A stretch of DNA of 64,000 bases from an uncultured Hungatella sp. (GTDB lineage Bacteria; Bacillota; Clostridia; Lachnospirales; Lachnospiraceae). The stretch is from positions 1 through 64,000 of the forward strand of contig CATLBO010000003.1 of assembly GCA_949879025.1 (NCBI GenBank), read 5' to 3'. Positions 20,073 to 30,466 of the stretch are shown in pieces (within the stretch, counting starts at the first letter, position 1; each line of letters starts with the position of its first letter). A program made the translations under genes and the position numbers. Below the pieces are notes generated by a model. The model was given only the letters and a program-made list of their open reading frames with translations, was not told where the DNA came from and ran no database searches.

Positions 20073-23000
20073 ATGAATTTTATTAAAAAATTCGTCCGAT
20101 TTATTTTTGGTGTCATTTTCAGTATACTGGGAGCTGTCGGATGGCTGCTGCAGACCCTGCTCCAGGTGGTTACCGTACTTCTCATCCTTTGTCTTATAGC
20201 AGGATGTGCAGTCTTTATGAAAGTAAAGCCGCATCTGGAACGCAGCAGGGCAGTGGCGTATGACACCCTGGCCCAGATGGAACGAGAGGATTTCAGCATG
20301 CTTTCCGATACGGAAATCTTTGACAAAAATGGAAAGCGCATCGGCATCATCAATGCAGGCCACTATGAGTATGCGGACATCTCCCGTATCAGCCTGAACC
20401 TTCAAAATGCCTACATAGCCCAGGAAGACCGGCGCTTCAAAACCCACAGCGGCGTTGACTGGATTGCCACTACCCGGGCCGCTTTGGCTCTTGTCAAGCA
20501 CCGCGGCACCATTACTCAGGGCGGAAGCACCATTACCCAGCAGATTATTAAAAATACCTATCTTACTCAGGAAAAGACTTTTACCCGGAAAATGGTGGAA
20601 ATCCTTCTGGCCCCGGAGATTGAAAAGACCTATTCAAAAGCCGACATTATGGAATTCTACTGCAATACCAACTTTTACGGCCATCAATGTTACGGCGTCC
20701 AGGCAGCCAGCCGTTACTATTTCGGAAAAGATGCTTCGGATTTGGAGGTTTATGAAGCAGCTGTCCTGGTGGGGATTAGCAACAGCCCTTCCGCCTATGA
20801 TCCGGTTCTTCATCCAGACGCTGCTTTAAAAAAGCGTAATGAAGTGCTGAAAAGTATGTTGGAAGTGGACATGCTTACTCAGGAAGAATATGAGAAAGCT
20901 GTTTCCCAGTCTCTTTGTATTATCCAGGAGCAGCAGGAAGGAACCGACGACAGTTATCTCACCAGTTATGCCATTCACTGTGCCGCTTTGGAGCTGATGA
21001 AACAGGATGACTTTGAATTCCGCTATACCTTTTCGGACAAGCCTGATTATGATTCTTATATGGAGAAATACACTGCTGTCTATAACGAAAAAAATGACTC
21101 CATTCGAAACGGCGGATACAAAATCTACACATCTCTGGATCAAGATATTCAGAATATGCTTCAAACCAGCCTGGATGAGGTTCTTTCTTCCTACACCGAA
21201 CTGCAGGATAACGGCAAATACGCCCTTCAGGGAGCTGCCGTTATTGTTGACAACCAGTCTAATTATGTAGTGGCCATTGTTGGTGGAAGGGGAACAGAAG
21301 ATCAATTTAACCGGGCATATTTAAGCGCCAGACAGCCAGGCAGCACCATTAAGCCTCTGCTTGACTACGGTCCCGCCTTTGATACGGGAGAATACTATCC
21401 CTCCCGCATTGTGGATGACCACCAATGGGAAGACGGCCCTGCCAACAGCGGCGGCCACTATTACGGGCCTGTTACTGTTCGGGAAGCATTAAACCGCAGC
21501 CTTAACACTGTGGCATGGCAGGTGCTTGAAGATATCGGCATTGATACTGGTTTAAGTTATCTGGATAATATGCATTTCCAGAGATTGACCTATGTGGATA
21601 ACGGCGTTCCTTCTCTAAGCATCGGAGGATTTACCAACGGAGTCCGCATTGTGGATATGGCAAAGGGATTCAGCACTCTGGCCAACAACGGGGTTTACAA
21701 TGACAGAACCTGTATTCTGAAGATTGAACACGAGCAGGAAGGCGATCTTACGGCCCGCACCTATGCCGTCACAAAACAGGTTTACAGCATTGACACCGCC
21801 TTTATGCTTACAGATATTTTAAAAGGAACCATTTCCTCTCCTTACGGAACCGGAAGAGCTCTGAAGCTTTCTGTCGATATGCCTGTAGCCGGAAAGACAG
21901 GAACCACCAACAGCAGCAAAGACACCTGGTTCTGTGGGTATTCCCGCTACTATACTGGCGCTGTCTGGGTGGGCTACGATACCCCCCGGGCCATGCCAGG
22001 CATTTTCGGCAGCACCTATGCAGGGGTTATTTGGAAGAATGTAATGAACCAGCTTCATGAGGGGCTGGAACCATGGGATTGGGAACAGCCGGAAACCGTT
22101 GTAAAAGATTCCTATGACCCGGTTACCGGGGCACGGCTTCATCCTACGTATGCGGCTGCATCCCAGGAAGATTCCTCCCAAAAGCCAATATCCCCTGCAT
22201 CGGCTGCACCGGCCGTTTCTCAGCCGTCTCAGCCAGCTGAGACGGCCCCAGCTGAGACGGCACTGCCAGAAACTTCTCCCGCCGAAACAGTTCCGGCCCA
22301 GACAGCCCCCCATCCCATCGGCCCCGGCTATGCTCCCATTGTCTCCGAAACTCAAGCCTCCGAAAGTGCCTCGGAGATTTTGGTCATACCGGAAACGCCG
22401 CCTTGGGCTTCGGCAGATAACAATACCTTGTTCCTGCAAGGTTCCTCCTTGCCTGGTTCTGGCGAGGCTATATACTATATGACTTCCATGAAGGGCCCTG
22501 GAGCCAATCCCAGCAATCCCAAAAAGTCTGACAGTGAAACCAATGCAGGCACGGTTCCTCCCAGGCCAGGCCCTGGCACGGTGCCGGCTGCCCAGCCCCC
22601 ATCTGAGGAAGAAATCCAGAGCCAGCCGGAAACTTCTTCAGAAAGCACGGAAACCGCCGCTCCCCCGGCCCAGGCGGCATCTGCCTCCCTGCCGCCGGAT
22701 GTTCCATATAAAGAACCGGCTGCCCAGGCAGGCACCAGTCTGGTGGATTATTTCAGCAACAGTTCCGAGCTGCGGGCACGCCAGCATCTTACGGACAAAG
22801 CCCAAAACAAGCTGGTATCAGAACTAGACGGACTCATCACTGCATTTGAGAATGAAACGATCAACTCTGCTGCTGATGTCTATACCATTCGGGATGACTA
22901 TAAAAATATTTCTTTAAAGTTAAAGCAGGTTCAGGACGGAGAAGATCGGAGGGTTCTTTATGACCGATGTGAAAAACGCTGGCTGGAGTTTTCCTCCATT

Positions 23001-23450
23001 ATTGATACCATGGGAGAGTCCATTCGAATCTATGAAGAAAAGCAGGAATTAATGGAAAAGCAGGAGCTTAAAAAAGCAGAAGAACAGGCGGCCCTTGACA
23101 GGAAAAACCAGGAGATTCAGGATCGGATCACTTCTTTTGAAACTGCCCTGCAGATATTGGAAGATATGAAATATCAGTCTTCCGACGCTGAAGCTTTGGC
23201 CAATGCCGCCATAGCCAAACTAGGGGAACTGTATGGCTATGCAGATACAGAAAGTTACCGCATGCGGCTAGACGCCGCTATCCGCCGCATCCGTTCCCTT
23301 CCTACTGAGGCTCAGTGGAATGCGCAGGAAGCCCAGAAACAGGCAGATGCTATGGCTCAGGGGGCGAAAGAACAGCAGGCTCTTTACCAAACGCTTACGG
23401 CAGAGAAACGTTACTGGAATATACCATCTTATGGACCCGGGAGGAATTGA
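20073..23450 (+). CDS. Class A penicillin-binding protein (PBP1A-type) with long C-terminal disordered and coiled-coil extension
   Basis: Transglycosylase EDRRFKTHSGVDW...GGSTITQQIIKN; transpeptidase SARQPGSTIKPL, SLN, AGKTGTTNSSKDTWFCGY. Start placed at MNFIKKFVRF (20073), with AAAGGA upstream. Confidence 0.93.
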   Translation: MNFIKKFVRFIFGVIFSILGAVGWLLQTLLQVVTVLLILCLIAGCAVFMKVKPHLERSRAVAYDTLAQMEREDFSMLSDTEIFDKNGKRIGIINAGHYEYADISRISLNLQNAYIAQEDRRFKTHSGVDWIATTRAALALVKHRGTITQGGSTITQQIIKNTYLTQEKTFTRKMVEILLAPEIEKTYSKADIMEFYCNTNFYGHQCYGVQAASRYYFGKDASDLEVYEAAVLVGISNSPSAYDPVLHPDAALKKRNEVLKSMLEVDMLTQEEYEKAVSQSLCIIQEQQEGTDDSYLTSYAIHCAALELMKQDDFEFRYTFSDKPDYDSYMEKYTAVYNEKNDSIRNGGYKIYTSLDQDIQNMLQTSLDEVLSSYTELQDNGKYALQGAAVIVDNQSNYVVAIVGGRGTEDQFNRAYLSARQPGSTIKPLLDYGPAFDTGEYYPSRIVDDHQWEDGPANSGGHYYGPVTVREALNRSLNTVAWQVLEDIGIDTGLSYLDNMHFQRLTYVDNGVPSLSIGGFTNGVRIVDMAKGFSTLANNGVYNDRTCILKIEHEQEGDLTARTYAVTKQVYSIDTAFMLTDILKGTISSPYGTGRALKLSVDMPVAGKTGTTNSSKDTWFCGYSRYYTGAVWVGYDTPRAMPGIFGSTYAGVIWKNVMNQLHEGLEPWDWEQPETVVKDSYDPVTGARLHPTYAAASQEDSSQKPISPASAAPAVSQPSQPAETAPAETALPETSPAETVPAQTAPHPIGPGYAPIVSETQASESASEILVIPETPPWASADNNTLFLQGSSLPGSGEAIYYMTSMKGPGANPSNPKKSDSETNAGTVPPRPGPGTVPAAQPPSEEEIQSQPETSSESTETAAPPAQAASASLPPDVPYKEPAAQAGTSLVDYFSNSSELRARQHLTDKAQNKLVSELDGLITAFENETINSAADVYTIRDDYKNISLKLKQVQDGEDRRVLYDRCEKRWLEFSSIIDTMGESIRIYEEKQELMEKQELKKAEEQAALDRKNQEIQDRITSFETALQILEDMKYQSSDAEALANAAIAKLGELYGYADTESYRMRLDAAIRRIRSLPTEAQWNAQEAQKQADAMAQGAKEQQALYQTLTAEKRYWNIPSYGPGRN

Positions 23451-23452
23451 CA

Positions 23453-23929
23453 GTGGAAAACAAATCATTTGAAAACGAGCATCATATTGAATCCAGCATG
23501 ATTCCTTCCGGCAGTCCGGAATTGTCTCCAGCTGCCCCTGCCGAAGGCCTTGACGGTTTTGGCAGCCAAGCCCCGTCCCCCAAAGAGAAAGCCGTCTCCG
23601 ATTCCCTTGTTGACAATGTTCCCAAAAAAGCAAAGGATTCCAAATCCAGGGATAAAAAGAAGCCGGTTTCTCCAAATACCGCCTCGCCCTCGGTTCCTGT
23701 ACGCCATTGGTTTGTTACATTGATGTGTATGAATATCCCCGTTATCGGCTGGATCTACCTGGCAATTCTGGCATGCAGCCGTTCCAAGGGGCCTAGGAGG
23801 GATTTTGCAAAAGCTTATTTGCTTTACAAGCTGGTGTTCCTTCTTTTGTCTCTGGCGATTCTGGCTGTTGCCCTTCATTACGGCTTAGAGTTTTTAGACA
23901 AAGTTTTAGCTTATATGGAAATGCTGTAA
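23453..23929 (+). CDS. Small membrane protein coupled to the PBP gene
   Basis: GTG start 3 nt after the PBP stop with GGGAGGAAT upstream; charged linker then two hydrophobic segments (WFVTLMCMNIPVIGWIYLAILAC, LLYKLVFLLLSLAILAVAL). Confidence 0.65.
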   Translation: MENKSFENEHHIESSMIPSGSPELSPAAPAEGLDGFGSQAPSPKEKAVSDSLVDNVPKKAKDSKSRDKKKPVSPNTASPSVPVRHWFVTLMCMNIPVIGWIYLAILACSRSKGPRRDFAKAYLLYKLVFLLLSLAILAVALHYGLEFLDKVLAYMEML

Positions 23930-23930
23930 A

Positions 23931-23977
23931 AGAAAGGCGGAAGAGGAGAGCAAAAATACTCCTTTTCCGCCTTTTCT
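23931..23977. terminator. bidirectional terminator between convergent genes
   Basis: AGAAAGGCGGAAGAGGAG / CTCCTTTTCCGCCTTTTCT stem between + and - genes, U-rich on both sides. Confidence 0.75.
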
Positions 23978-24493
23978 TTACAGCCGCTGTTCTATAATCT
24001 TCCGCAGATAATCTACCGTCTGTCCCGCAGTCTGCCCTGTTTCATCCACAGTAATATCCGCATACTTTTCATAATAAGGCACCCGTTCCCTGTACAGATC
24101 CAGAAGCGTCATGCCTTTCTTCAAAACCACACCTCTGTCCACCAGATTGCCGAGACGAGCTTTTACATCCTCATAACTCAGTTTCAAATAGACAATGGTG
24201 CTGATCTCTTTCAGATGTTCCATGGCCTCTTTTCCGTATATGACGCTTCCCCCTGGTGCAATCACCGACAAATCCACATCCAGAGAAGCATTGATCCGGT
24301 TTTCCACTGCCATAAACCCTTCCAGGCCTTCTTGGGCAATGATCTCTTTCAGAAGCCTTTTTTCCCTTTCCTGAATCACAATATCCACATCCACAAAAGA
24401 AAATCCAATGCGTTTCGCCAAAAGTACGCCTACTGTACTTTTTCCGGAAGCCGGCATTCCCACTAATGTAATATTTCTGTCTTTTTTTATCAT
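23978..24493 (-). CDS. aroK: Shikimate kinase
   Basis: ITLVGMPASGKSTVGVLLAKRIGFSFVDVDIVIQ, IAPGGSVIY. Confidence 0.9.
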   Translation of the reverse strand: MIKKDRNITLVGMPASGKSTVGVLLAKRIGFSFVDVDIVIQEREKRLLKEIIAQEGLEGFMAVENRINASLDVDLSVIAPGGSVIYGKEAMEHLKEISTIVYLKLSYEDVKARLGNLVDRGVVLKKGMTLLDLYRERVPYYEKYADITVDETGQTAGQTVDYLRKIIEQRL

Positions 24494-25092
24494 TTCCGCC
24501 TTCCTTTCTTCTGAACAGAATACCCGAATTTTCCCAGCTTTTCTCCCAGGAGATAGTATTCACCATGGGAATACGCCACCAGGCCGGCATCATTAAGATG
24601 GAATCGGCCTTTCTCATCGATCCGCTCTTTGTCAACCGTCACCCCGGCAACCTCTGCCAGGAACATATCGTGACTCCCCAGCTCTATGACCTGACGAACC
24701 CGGCATTCCAGGTTCACTGGACTTTCTGCTATACCTGGAGCCTGAATACAGAGTGATTCCAAAGGCGTCAAATGCATATCCTTAAATTTATCTGTATCTT
24801 TTCCTGATTTTACACCACAGTAATCTGCAGCATAGACCAGATCTTTTGTCACCAGGTTTACCACAAACTCCCTGGTATCTTTTATAATGTTGTAACTGTA
24901 GCGCTGTTTTCTGACGGAAATTGATACCATCGCCGGATCTGAACAGACTGTTCCCGCCCATGCCACGGTAATGATATTAGGCTTTTCGCCCGGACGTCCG
25001 CAGCTAACCATAACCGCCGGAACAGGATACAGCATATTTCCCGGCTTCCATGCTTCTTTCAAATGTCCCACCACTGCACCTTCTGTCCTCAT
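24490..25092 (-). CDS. Flavin reductase-like (flavoredoxin) family protein
   Basis: LYPVPAVMVSCGRPGEKPNIITVAWAGTVCSDPAMVSISVRKQRYSYNIIKDTREFVVNL. Confidence 0.87.
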   Translation of the reverse strand: MRTEGAVVGHLKEAWKPGNMLYPVPAVMVSCGRPGEKPNIITVAWAGTVCSDPAMVSISVRKQRYSYNIIKDTREFVVNLVTKDLVYAADYCGVKSGKDTDKFKDMHLTPLESLCIQAPGIAESPVNLECRVRQVIELGSHDMFLAEVAGVTVDKERIDEKGRFHLNDAGLVAYSHGEYYLLGEKLGKFGYSVQKKGRRK

Positions 25093-25371
25093 TTAATCAT
25101 TATCCGGCATCAGTTTCACCACGATCATCATCTGCCGCACAAATTCTCCCTCTTGAAGTTCAAGGTCTTCTTCATGGCTTACTTCCGGTAATTCCACAAG
25201 TTCCTCTTCCAGTTCCACACAAATCCAGTTGTAGGCCGCCTCTCTTGCATTGTCCATGGTATCTTCCAGATCAGGGCCATCTGCCTGGCACCCCTCTAAA
25301 TCCGGAAAATAGGCATGATATCCTGGATCTTCTTTATGGGGAGTAAAGACCGCCGGGTAAATAAAAGTCAT
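25093..25371 (-). CDS. HicB-like protein (solo)
   Basis: MTFIYPAVFTPHKEDPGYHAYFPDLEGCQADGPDLEDTMDNAREAAYNWI; start at 25371 after AGGAGG. Confidence 0.75.
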   Translation of the reverse strand: MTFIYPAVFTPHKEDPGYHAYFPDLEGCQADGPDLEDTMDNAREAAYNWICVELEEELVELPEVSHEEDLELQEGEFVRQMMIVVKLMPDND

Positions 25372-25408
25372 AATCCATCCTCCTGGTTCATTTTCTCGTC
25401 CATTCTGC

Positions 25409-27079
25409 CTATGCCTGCAGTGCCATGCCAATAGCCGGTATCAGCTGTTTCTTCCTGGATACCACGCCTGGGAGTTTTACTACACTGCTTCTGCCGTCCT
25501 GACCATCATCCTCAATATGGAATGCACCCAGGATCATTTTCTTAGCCCCATTCCCTTCACAAATAAGCATGGTGGATTCATCCAGAATGTTGGTCAGCAT
25601 AAAGAACATCATATCCACTCCCCGCTGATGCTTATGCGCTTCTGTAATATACACAAGGAGGCGATCTTTCAGCGTATCCAGTTCCTGCTCGTTGAGAGAA
25701 CTTAGCTGCCCTACTCCAAATGATACCTTTCCTGCAGTAAAGCGTTTGAAATCCTGATAGAAAATTTCCTCATCCGTTTTGCTTTTTAAATTACTTCCGG
25801 CAGTAAACATTTCCCTGGCATACTCTTCCAGCTGGATTCCTGCGATCCCAGCCAGTTCCATGGCAGTCTTTTTATCCACCGCAGTACAAGTAGGGGAACG
25901 GAACAGCAGAGTATCAGAGATAATGGCGCTGCACAGCAGGCCGGCAATGGTTTTATCCACGGCAATCCCTGCCTCCTGATACATCTGATACACAATGGTT
26001 GCCGTACAGCCAAGAGGCTGGTTCCGGAAAAATACTGGTGATATGGTTTCAATGGTTCCCAGCCGGTGATGATCAATGATTTCCATAATCCTGGCATTTT
26101 CCACTCCGTCAACAGCCTGAGTTTTTTCATTATGGTCTACCAGGATCAGCATTTTTCCCTGAGCACCCAAAAGATTCCGGCGGGAAATCATCCCTTTATA
26201 TTTTCCGTTCTTGTCCAGAATCGGAAAATCTCTGAAACGTTTGCTGGCCATAACATCTTTTATCTCATCAATAATGTCGCTGTCCTCAAACGTAACCAGA
26301 TTTTCTGTCTTCATAAAGTAGCTGATGGGCATACTCTGGTTTACAAGGCGGGCCACAGTGTATGTATCATAAGCAGTTGCAATTACCGTACAGTTCCGCT
26401 CCTGGGCCAGTTTCTTGATGGTCATGGACACGCCTGCCCCTTCGCAGACAATAATACAGGCTGCCTCCATCTCTATGGCGCACAGCTGGGACTCATAGCG
26501 GTTCCCAAGAATCACCAGATCGTTTTTATTGATGTAATACTCCATCAGATCCGGGTTAGCTGCTGCAATCAGCACTTTTCCTTCACTAAAATAAGCATTG
26601 GCATCACCTACAACCAAATCTCCTTCCACGGTTTCGATTATATTGGCGTACTGAGTGTTTGCCTTAGACAGGATACTACTGTCATACACATTCATATAGG
26701 ACTTGGTAATATCGCCTACCGTAATCAGGCCCTCCAGCACGCCGTCTTCTGTCACTGCGGGAAGCGTCACTGCGTTGGCTGCCTGCATAATATTCCATGC
26801 CTTTTTCAAGGAAATATTCTTCTTAACTCCTTTTGTTTCCCGGATCTCAATGTCCCGCACCTGCGTCTTTACATGTTCAATCAGTTTGGGCGCCTCTACC
26901 CCGAAATAATCCAGCACAAACTGTGTTTCTTCATTTACCTGTCCTGCTCTTCCAGGCTGAAATTCTAAACCAGTGGCCTTATTTTTCAGGTTTGCATAAC
27001 AGATGGCGGAACAGATAGAATCCGTATCAGGATTCTTGTGTCCGATTACAATGGTCTTTTTCTTATCATATTCAGCCAT
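25409..27079 (-). CDS. Mn-dependent inorganic pyrophosphatase with CBS/DRTGG insertion
   Basis: VIGHKNPDTDSICSAICYANL, DHHRLGTIETISPVFFRNQPLGCTATIVYQMY; CBS-like segments and a central insertion. Confidence 0.87.
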   Translation of the reverse strand: MAEYDKKKTIVIGHKNPDTDSICSAICYANLKNKATGLEFQPGRAGQVNEETQFVLDYFGVEAPKLIEHVKTQVRDIEIRETKGVKKNISLKKAWNIMQAANAVTLPAVTEDGVLEGLITVGDITKSYMNVYDSSILSKANTQYANIIETVEGDLVVGDANAYFSEGKVLIAAANPDLMEYYINKNDLVILGNRYESQLCAIEMEAACIIVCEGAGVSMTIKKLAQERNCTVIATAYDTYTVARLVNQSMPISYFMKTENLVTFEDSDIIDEIKDVMASKRFRDFPILDKNGKYKGMISRRNLLGAQGKMLILVDHNEKTQAVDGVENARIMEIIDHHRLGTIETISPVFFRNQPLGCTATIVYQMYQEAGIAVDKTIAGLLCSAIISDTLLFRSPTCTAVDKKTAMELAGIAGIQLEEYAREMFTAGSNLKSKTDEEIFYQDFKRFTAGKVSFGVGQLSSLNEQELDTLKDRLLVYITEAHKHQRGVDMMFFMLTNILDESTMLICEGNGAKKMILGAFHIEDDGQDGRSSVVKLPGVVSRKKQLIPAIGMALQA

Positions 27080-27214
27080 AGTCCCTCCCACGTTTTCATA
27101 ATCTATTTACATCTTGTTCACATTCTATTCATATGCATTTTTTATAGTATTCGTATAAGAAAGTTGCAGCGCGCAACTCTTACATCGTCAATTTGCACAT
27201 AGATTTTCATAATT

Positions 27215-27239
27215 ACCCCGGTTGGTAAACAACCGGGGT
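27215..27239 (-). terminator. hairpin downstream of the glucokinase gene
   Basis: ACCCCGGTTG / CAACCGGGGT with a 5-nt loop, just after the ROK stop. Confidence 0.5.
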
Positions 27240-27261
27240 CTCCTCTTTTCTGAGGTCTATA

Positions 27262-28209
27262 TTATCCTAATACTAATCTGGCCGCTCCATAGATACCTGC
27301 ATCATTACCCAGTTTTGCCAGGCCAATGGTTCCTCTGTTCTCGGAAATAGGCATATACTGAGCATAATGGCGGTTAATGACTTCCACCAGGTACTGGCCT
27401 GCCTTAGATACGCCGCCGCCGATAACAAACATCTGCGGATCAACTGTAAGTGCCAGAGAAGCCAGGGCTACTCCCAAATAATGTCCCACCACTTCCATAA
27501 CCTCCAGGGCCAAAATATCTCCTGTTTTTGCAGCATCCAGCACATCCTTGGCTGTTACCTGATCTCCGGCTTCCCTCAGAACCGATGGGGTGTCGGCAGC
27601 TGCCATCTTCCTTCTGGCTTCTCTTGCAATGCCCGTTGCAGAGGCAACCTGCTCCAGACATCCTACGCCGCCGCAGTTGCAGTGCTCTGTCTCTTCATCT
27701 CTTACGTGGATATGGCCAATCTCTCCGCCTAAGCCATGTTTTCCGGTTATAATCTGCTCATCAATAATTACGCCGCCGCCTACGCCGGTTCCCAATGTTA
27801 TCATAACAATATCTGTATAGCCTTTTCCGCCGCCTTGCCACATCTCTCCCAGAGCTGCCACATTGGCATCATTGCCGCACTTTACAGGAAGCCCCTCCAA
27901 AAGATCGCTTAACTCTTTTGCCGGGTATTTTTCTCTCCACCCAAGATTCACGCATACTTCTACATATCCGTCTGGCATTACCGGTCCCGGAACCCCCATG
28001 CCTACGCCTTCTATGTCTTTAAAAGAAACATTCTCTTGAGCCAGGACCTGATGGAGGATAGAGTCAGCAATATCGTTAATAATGTATTTTCCGCCCTCTT
28101 CCTTTCTGGTAGGGATCTCCCATTTTTTCACCAGTTCCCCGGTAATCTCAAACAATCCCAGTTTAACGCTGGTTCCTCCCACATCAACTCCGATACATTT
28201 CTTCCCCAT
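27262..28209 (-). CDS. glcK: ROK-family glucokinase
   Basis: CIGVDVGGTSVKLGLF, TLGTGVGGGVIID, ROK zinc motif EHCNCGGVGCLEQ. Confidence 0.9.
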   Translation of the reverse strand: MGKKCIGVDVGGTSVKLGLFEITGELVKKWEIPTRKEEGGKYIINDIADSILHQVLAQENVSFKDIEGVGMGVPGPVMPDGYVEVCVNLGWREKYPAKELSDLLEGLPVKCGNDANVAALGEMWQGGGKGYTDIVMITLGTGVGGGVIIDEQIITGKHGLGGEIGHIHVRDEETEHCNCGGVGCLEQVASATGIAREARRKMAAADTPSVLREAGDQVTAKDVLDAAKTGDILALEVMEVVGHYLGVALASLALTVDPQMFVIGGGVSKAGQYLVEVINRHYAQYMPISENRGTIGLAKLGNDAGIYGAARLVLG

Positions 28210-28364
28210 TTTTTCCTCTCCTTTATGTAGTTTTTGTCAGGCAATTGTTAAATTGCCAAACCCATTAATTTTACTGGGTTTTCTTGCTCCTTTATTATAA
28301 ATTTACTTTCCACAAGCGGTAAAGTAGAAGTACTAATAACCACCCTGCACACATAGTTTACAAC

Positions 28365-28410
28365 AAAAGGAATGAACTGTGCAAGTATAATACGCAAGTT
28401 CATTCCTTTT
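28365..28410 (-). terminator. terminator downstream of tkt
   Basis: Perfect 14-bp stem AAAAGGAATGAACT (28365-28378) / AGTTCATTCCTTTT (28397-28410). Confidence 0.6.
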
Positions 28411-28470
28411 ATTTTCCAGATCTGCTCCAGAGCGTGTGTGAAATTGCTCTCCGGCAGACAATATGCCTGT

Positions 28471-30453
28471 CTACAGAGATTTTGCCGTCTCTACTACATG
28501 CTCCACAGTGAATCCGAAATGCTCAAATAATTGTCCTGCCGGGCCGCTGGCGCCAAATCCCTTCATAATCACACAGGCGCCGTCCAATCCTGTATAGCTG
28601 CCCCATCCAAAATCACCAGCAGCCTCAATGGCAACCCTCTTCCTCACAGATTTGGGAAGTACAGCCTCTCTGTACTCAGCAGGCTGCTCCTCAAACAGAT
28701 CCATGCACGGCATAGATACCACGCGGATTTTTCTTCCTTCTGCCTCCAGAACCGATTTGGCTTTAAGCGCAAGGTTTACCTCAGAACCGCTGGCCATAAG
28801 AATCACCTCCGGCGTTCCCTGGCAGTCAGACAATATATAGCCGCCCTTCAGCGCATCTCTTGATGTGCCCTCCACCGGCTCCAGGTTCTGTCTGGTGAGA
28901 ACCAAAGCTGTGGGGGTTTTCCTGGATGTAATGGCGCTGTACCATGCAGCCGCCGTCTCTATGGAATCACAGGGACGGAATACATGGAAGTTAGGGATAG
29001 CCCTCAGCATGGACAAATGCTCTATAGGCTCATGGGTAGGCCCGTCTTCGCCTACTCCGATGCTGTCATGGGTAAGCACATAGATTAAGGGCACCTGCAT
29101 AAGGGCTGACAATCTGGCCATAGGCTTCATGTAATCACTGAATACAAAGAATGTGGCTACATATGGCCGAAGTCCGCCATGAAGGCTTAAACCATTGCCA
29201 ATGGCAGTCATGGCAAGCTCCCGCACTCCGAAATGGATGTTGCATCCTTCAGGAGTATTTCGGGTAAAGTCTCCCCTCCCTTCCATTGTGGTCTTATTGG
29301 ACGGAGCTAAATCGGCAGAACCGCCAAACAAGTTAGGCAGTTTGTCCGCCATATAATTTAAGATTTTTCCGGAAAGGCTTCTGGTAGCCTCCGGCTTTTG
29401 GGCTTTGATCCAAAACTGCTGGTCATTCTCAAACTGAAGCCCGGCCTCAGTGTTATGGTACTGGGCCCACAGCCCTTCCATCTCCGGGTATTCCTGACAA
29501 TATGCAGCAAACATTACGTTCCATGCCGCCTCGGTTTCTGCTTTGTCTTCGGCTATACGTGCGAAATGATCGTAAACCTCCTGAGGGACAAAGAAGTCCT
29601 CTTTGGAAGGCCACTGAAGGTTTTCTTTCAAAGCTGCCACATTGTCTGCCCCTAAAGGCTCTCCGTGAGCGCTGGCCTTGCCCTGTTTAGCCGGACAGCC
29701 ATAGCCAATCTCCGTCTTTACAGTAATAAAGGATGGCCGCTGGGTATCTGCTTTTGCTTCCTCAATGGCAGAGCTGACAGCTTCCAGATCATTGCCGTCT
29801 TCTACAATAAGGGTCTGAAATCCCAGTGCTGCCATGCGGGCGCTTACGTCCTCCGTAAAAGCCAAATCTGTGCTTCCCTCAATGGATATCCTGTTGGAAT
29901 CGTATAAAACAATCAGCTTATGAAGGCCCAAGGTGCCTGCAAGGGAAAAGGCTTCATAGGAAATCCCCTCCATCATACAGCCATCACCGCCTAAAACATA
30001 CGTGTAATGGTCTACTACCGGATAATCTTCTTTATTAAATACTGCAGCCAGATGGGCCTCTGCCATAGCCATTCCCACTGCCATTCCCATTCCTGCGCCT
30101 AAAGGGCCTGTGGTAGCCTCCACGCCAGGCGTACATCCATATTCCGGATGTCCTGGGGTGGGGGACCCCAGCTGACGGAAGTTTTTTATATCTTCAAGTG
30201 ACAAATTACCGTAGCCAAACAGATGGAGCAGAGAGTACAAAAGCATAGAGCCGTGCCCGCCAGACAGTATGAACCTGTCCCGGTTGGGCCACTCCGGATC
30301 TGCCGGGTTATGGTTCATGTGATTTGCCCATAATTCGTAACCCATAGGCGCCGCCCCCAGGGGGAGACCTGGATGGCCGGAGTTTGCCTTCTGAATCGCA
30401 TCAGCAGAAAGGGTCCTGATGGTGTTTATGGACAGCTGTTCAATCTCTTTCAT
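28471..30453 (-). CDS. tkt: Transketolase
   Basis: [57 protein letters not shown]. Confidence 0.95.
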   Translation of the reverse strand: MKEIEQLSINTIRTLSADAIQKANSGHPGLPLGAAPMGYELWANHMNHNPADPEWPNRDRFILSGGHGSMLLYSLLHLFGYGNLSLEDIKNFRQLGSPTPGHPEYGCTPGVEATTGPLGAGMGMAVGMAMAEAHLAAVFNKEDYPVVDHYTYVLGGDGCMMEGISYEAFSLAGTLGLHKLIVLYDSNRISIEGSTDLAFTEDVSARMAALGFQTLIVEDGNDLEAVSSAIEEAKADTQRPSFITVKTEIGYGCPAKQGKASAHGEPLGADNVAALKENLQWPSKEDFFVPQEVYDHFARIAEDKAETEAAWNVMFAAYCQEYPEMEGLWAQYHNTEAGLQFENDQQFWIKAQKPEATRSLSGKILNYMADKLPNLFGGSADLAPSNKTTMEGRGDFTRNTPEGCNIHFGVRELAMTAIGNGLSLHGGLRPYVATFFVFSDYMKPMARLSALMQVPLIYVLTHDSIGVGEDGPTHEPIEHLSMLRAIPNFHVFRPCDSIETAAAWYSAITSRKTPTALVLTRQNLEPVEGTSRDALKGGYILSDCQGTPEVILMASGSEVNLALKAKSVLEAEGRKIRVVSMPCMDLFEEQPAEYREAVLPKSVRKRVAIEAAGDFGWGSYTGLDGACVIMKGFGASGPAGQLFEHFGFTVEHVVETAKSL

Positions 30454-30466
30454 TTGTGATAGCCTC

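Noticed and set aside
21819-22439. 206-aa Gly/Arg/Cys-rich minus-strand ORF
   Set aside because: Antisense to the low-complexity Pro/Glu/Thr linker of the PBP gene.
26066-26968. 300-aa plus-strand ORF
   Set aside because: Antisense shadow of the pyrophosphatase gene, rich in Cys/His/Phe as expected for such frames.
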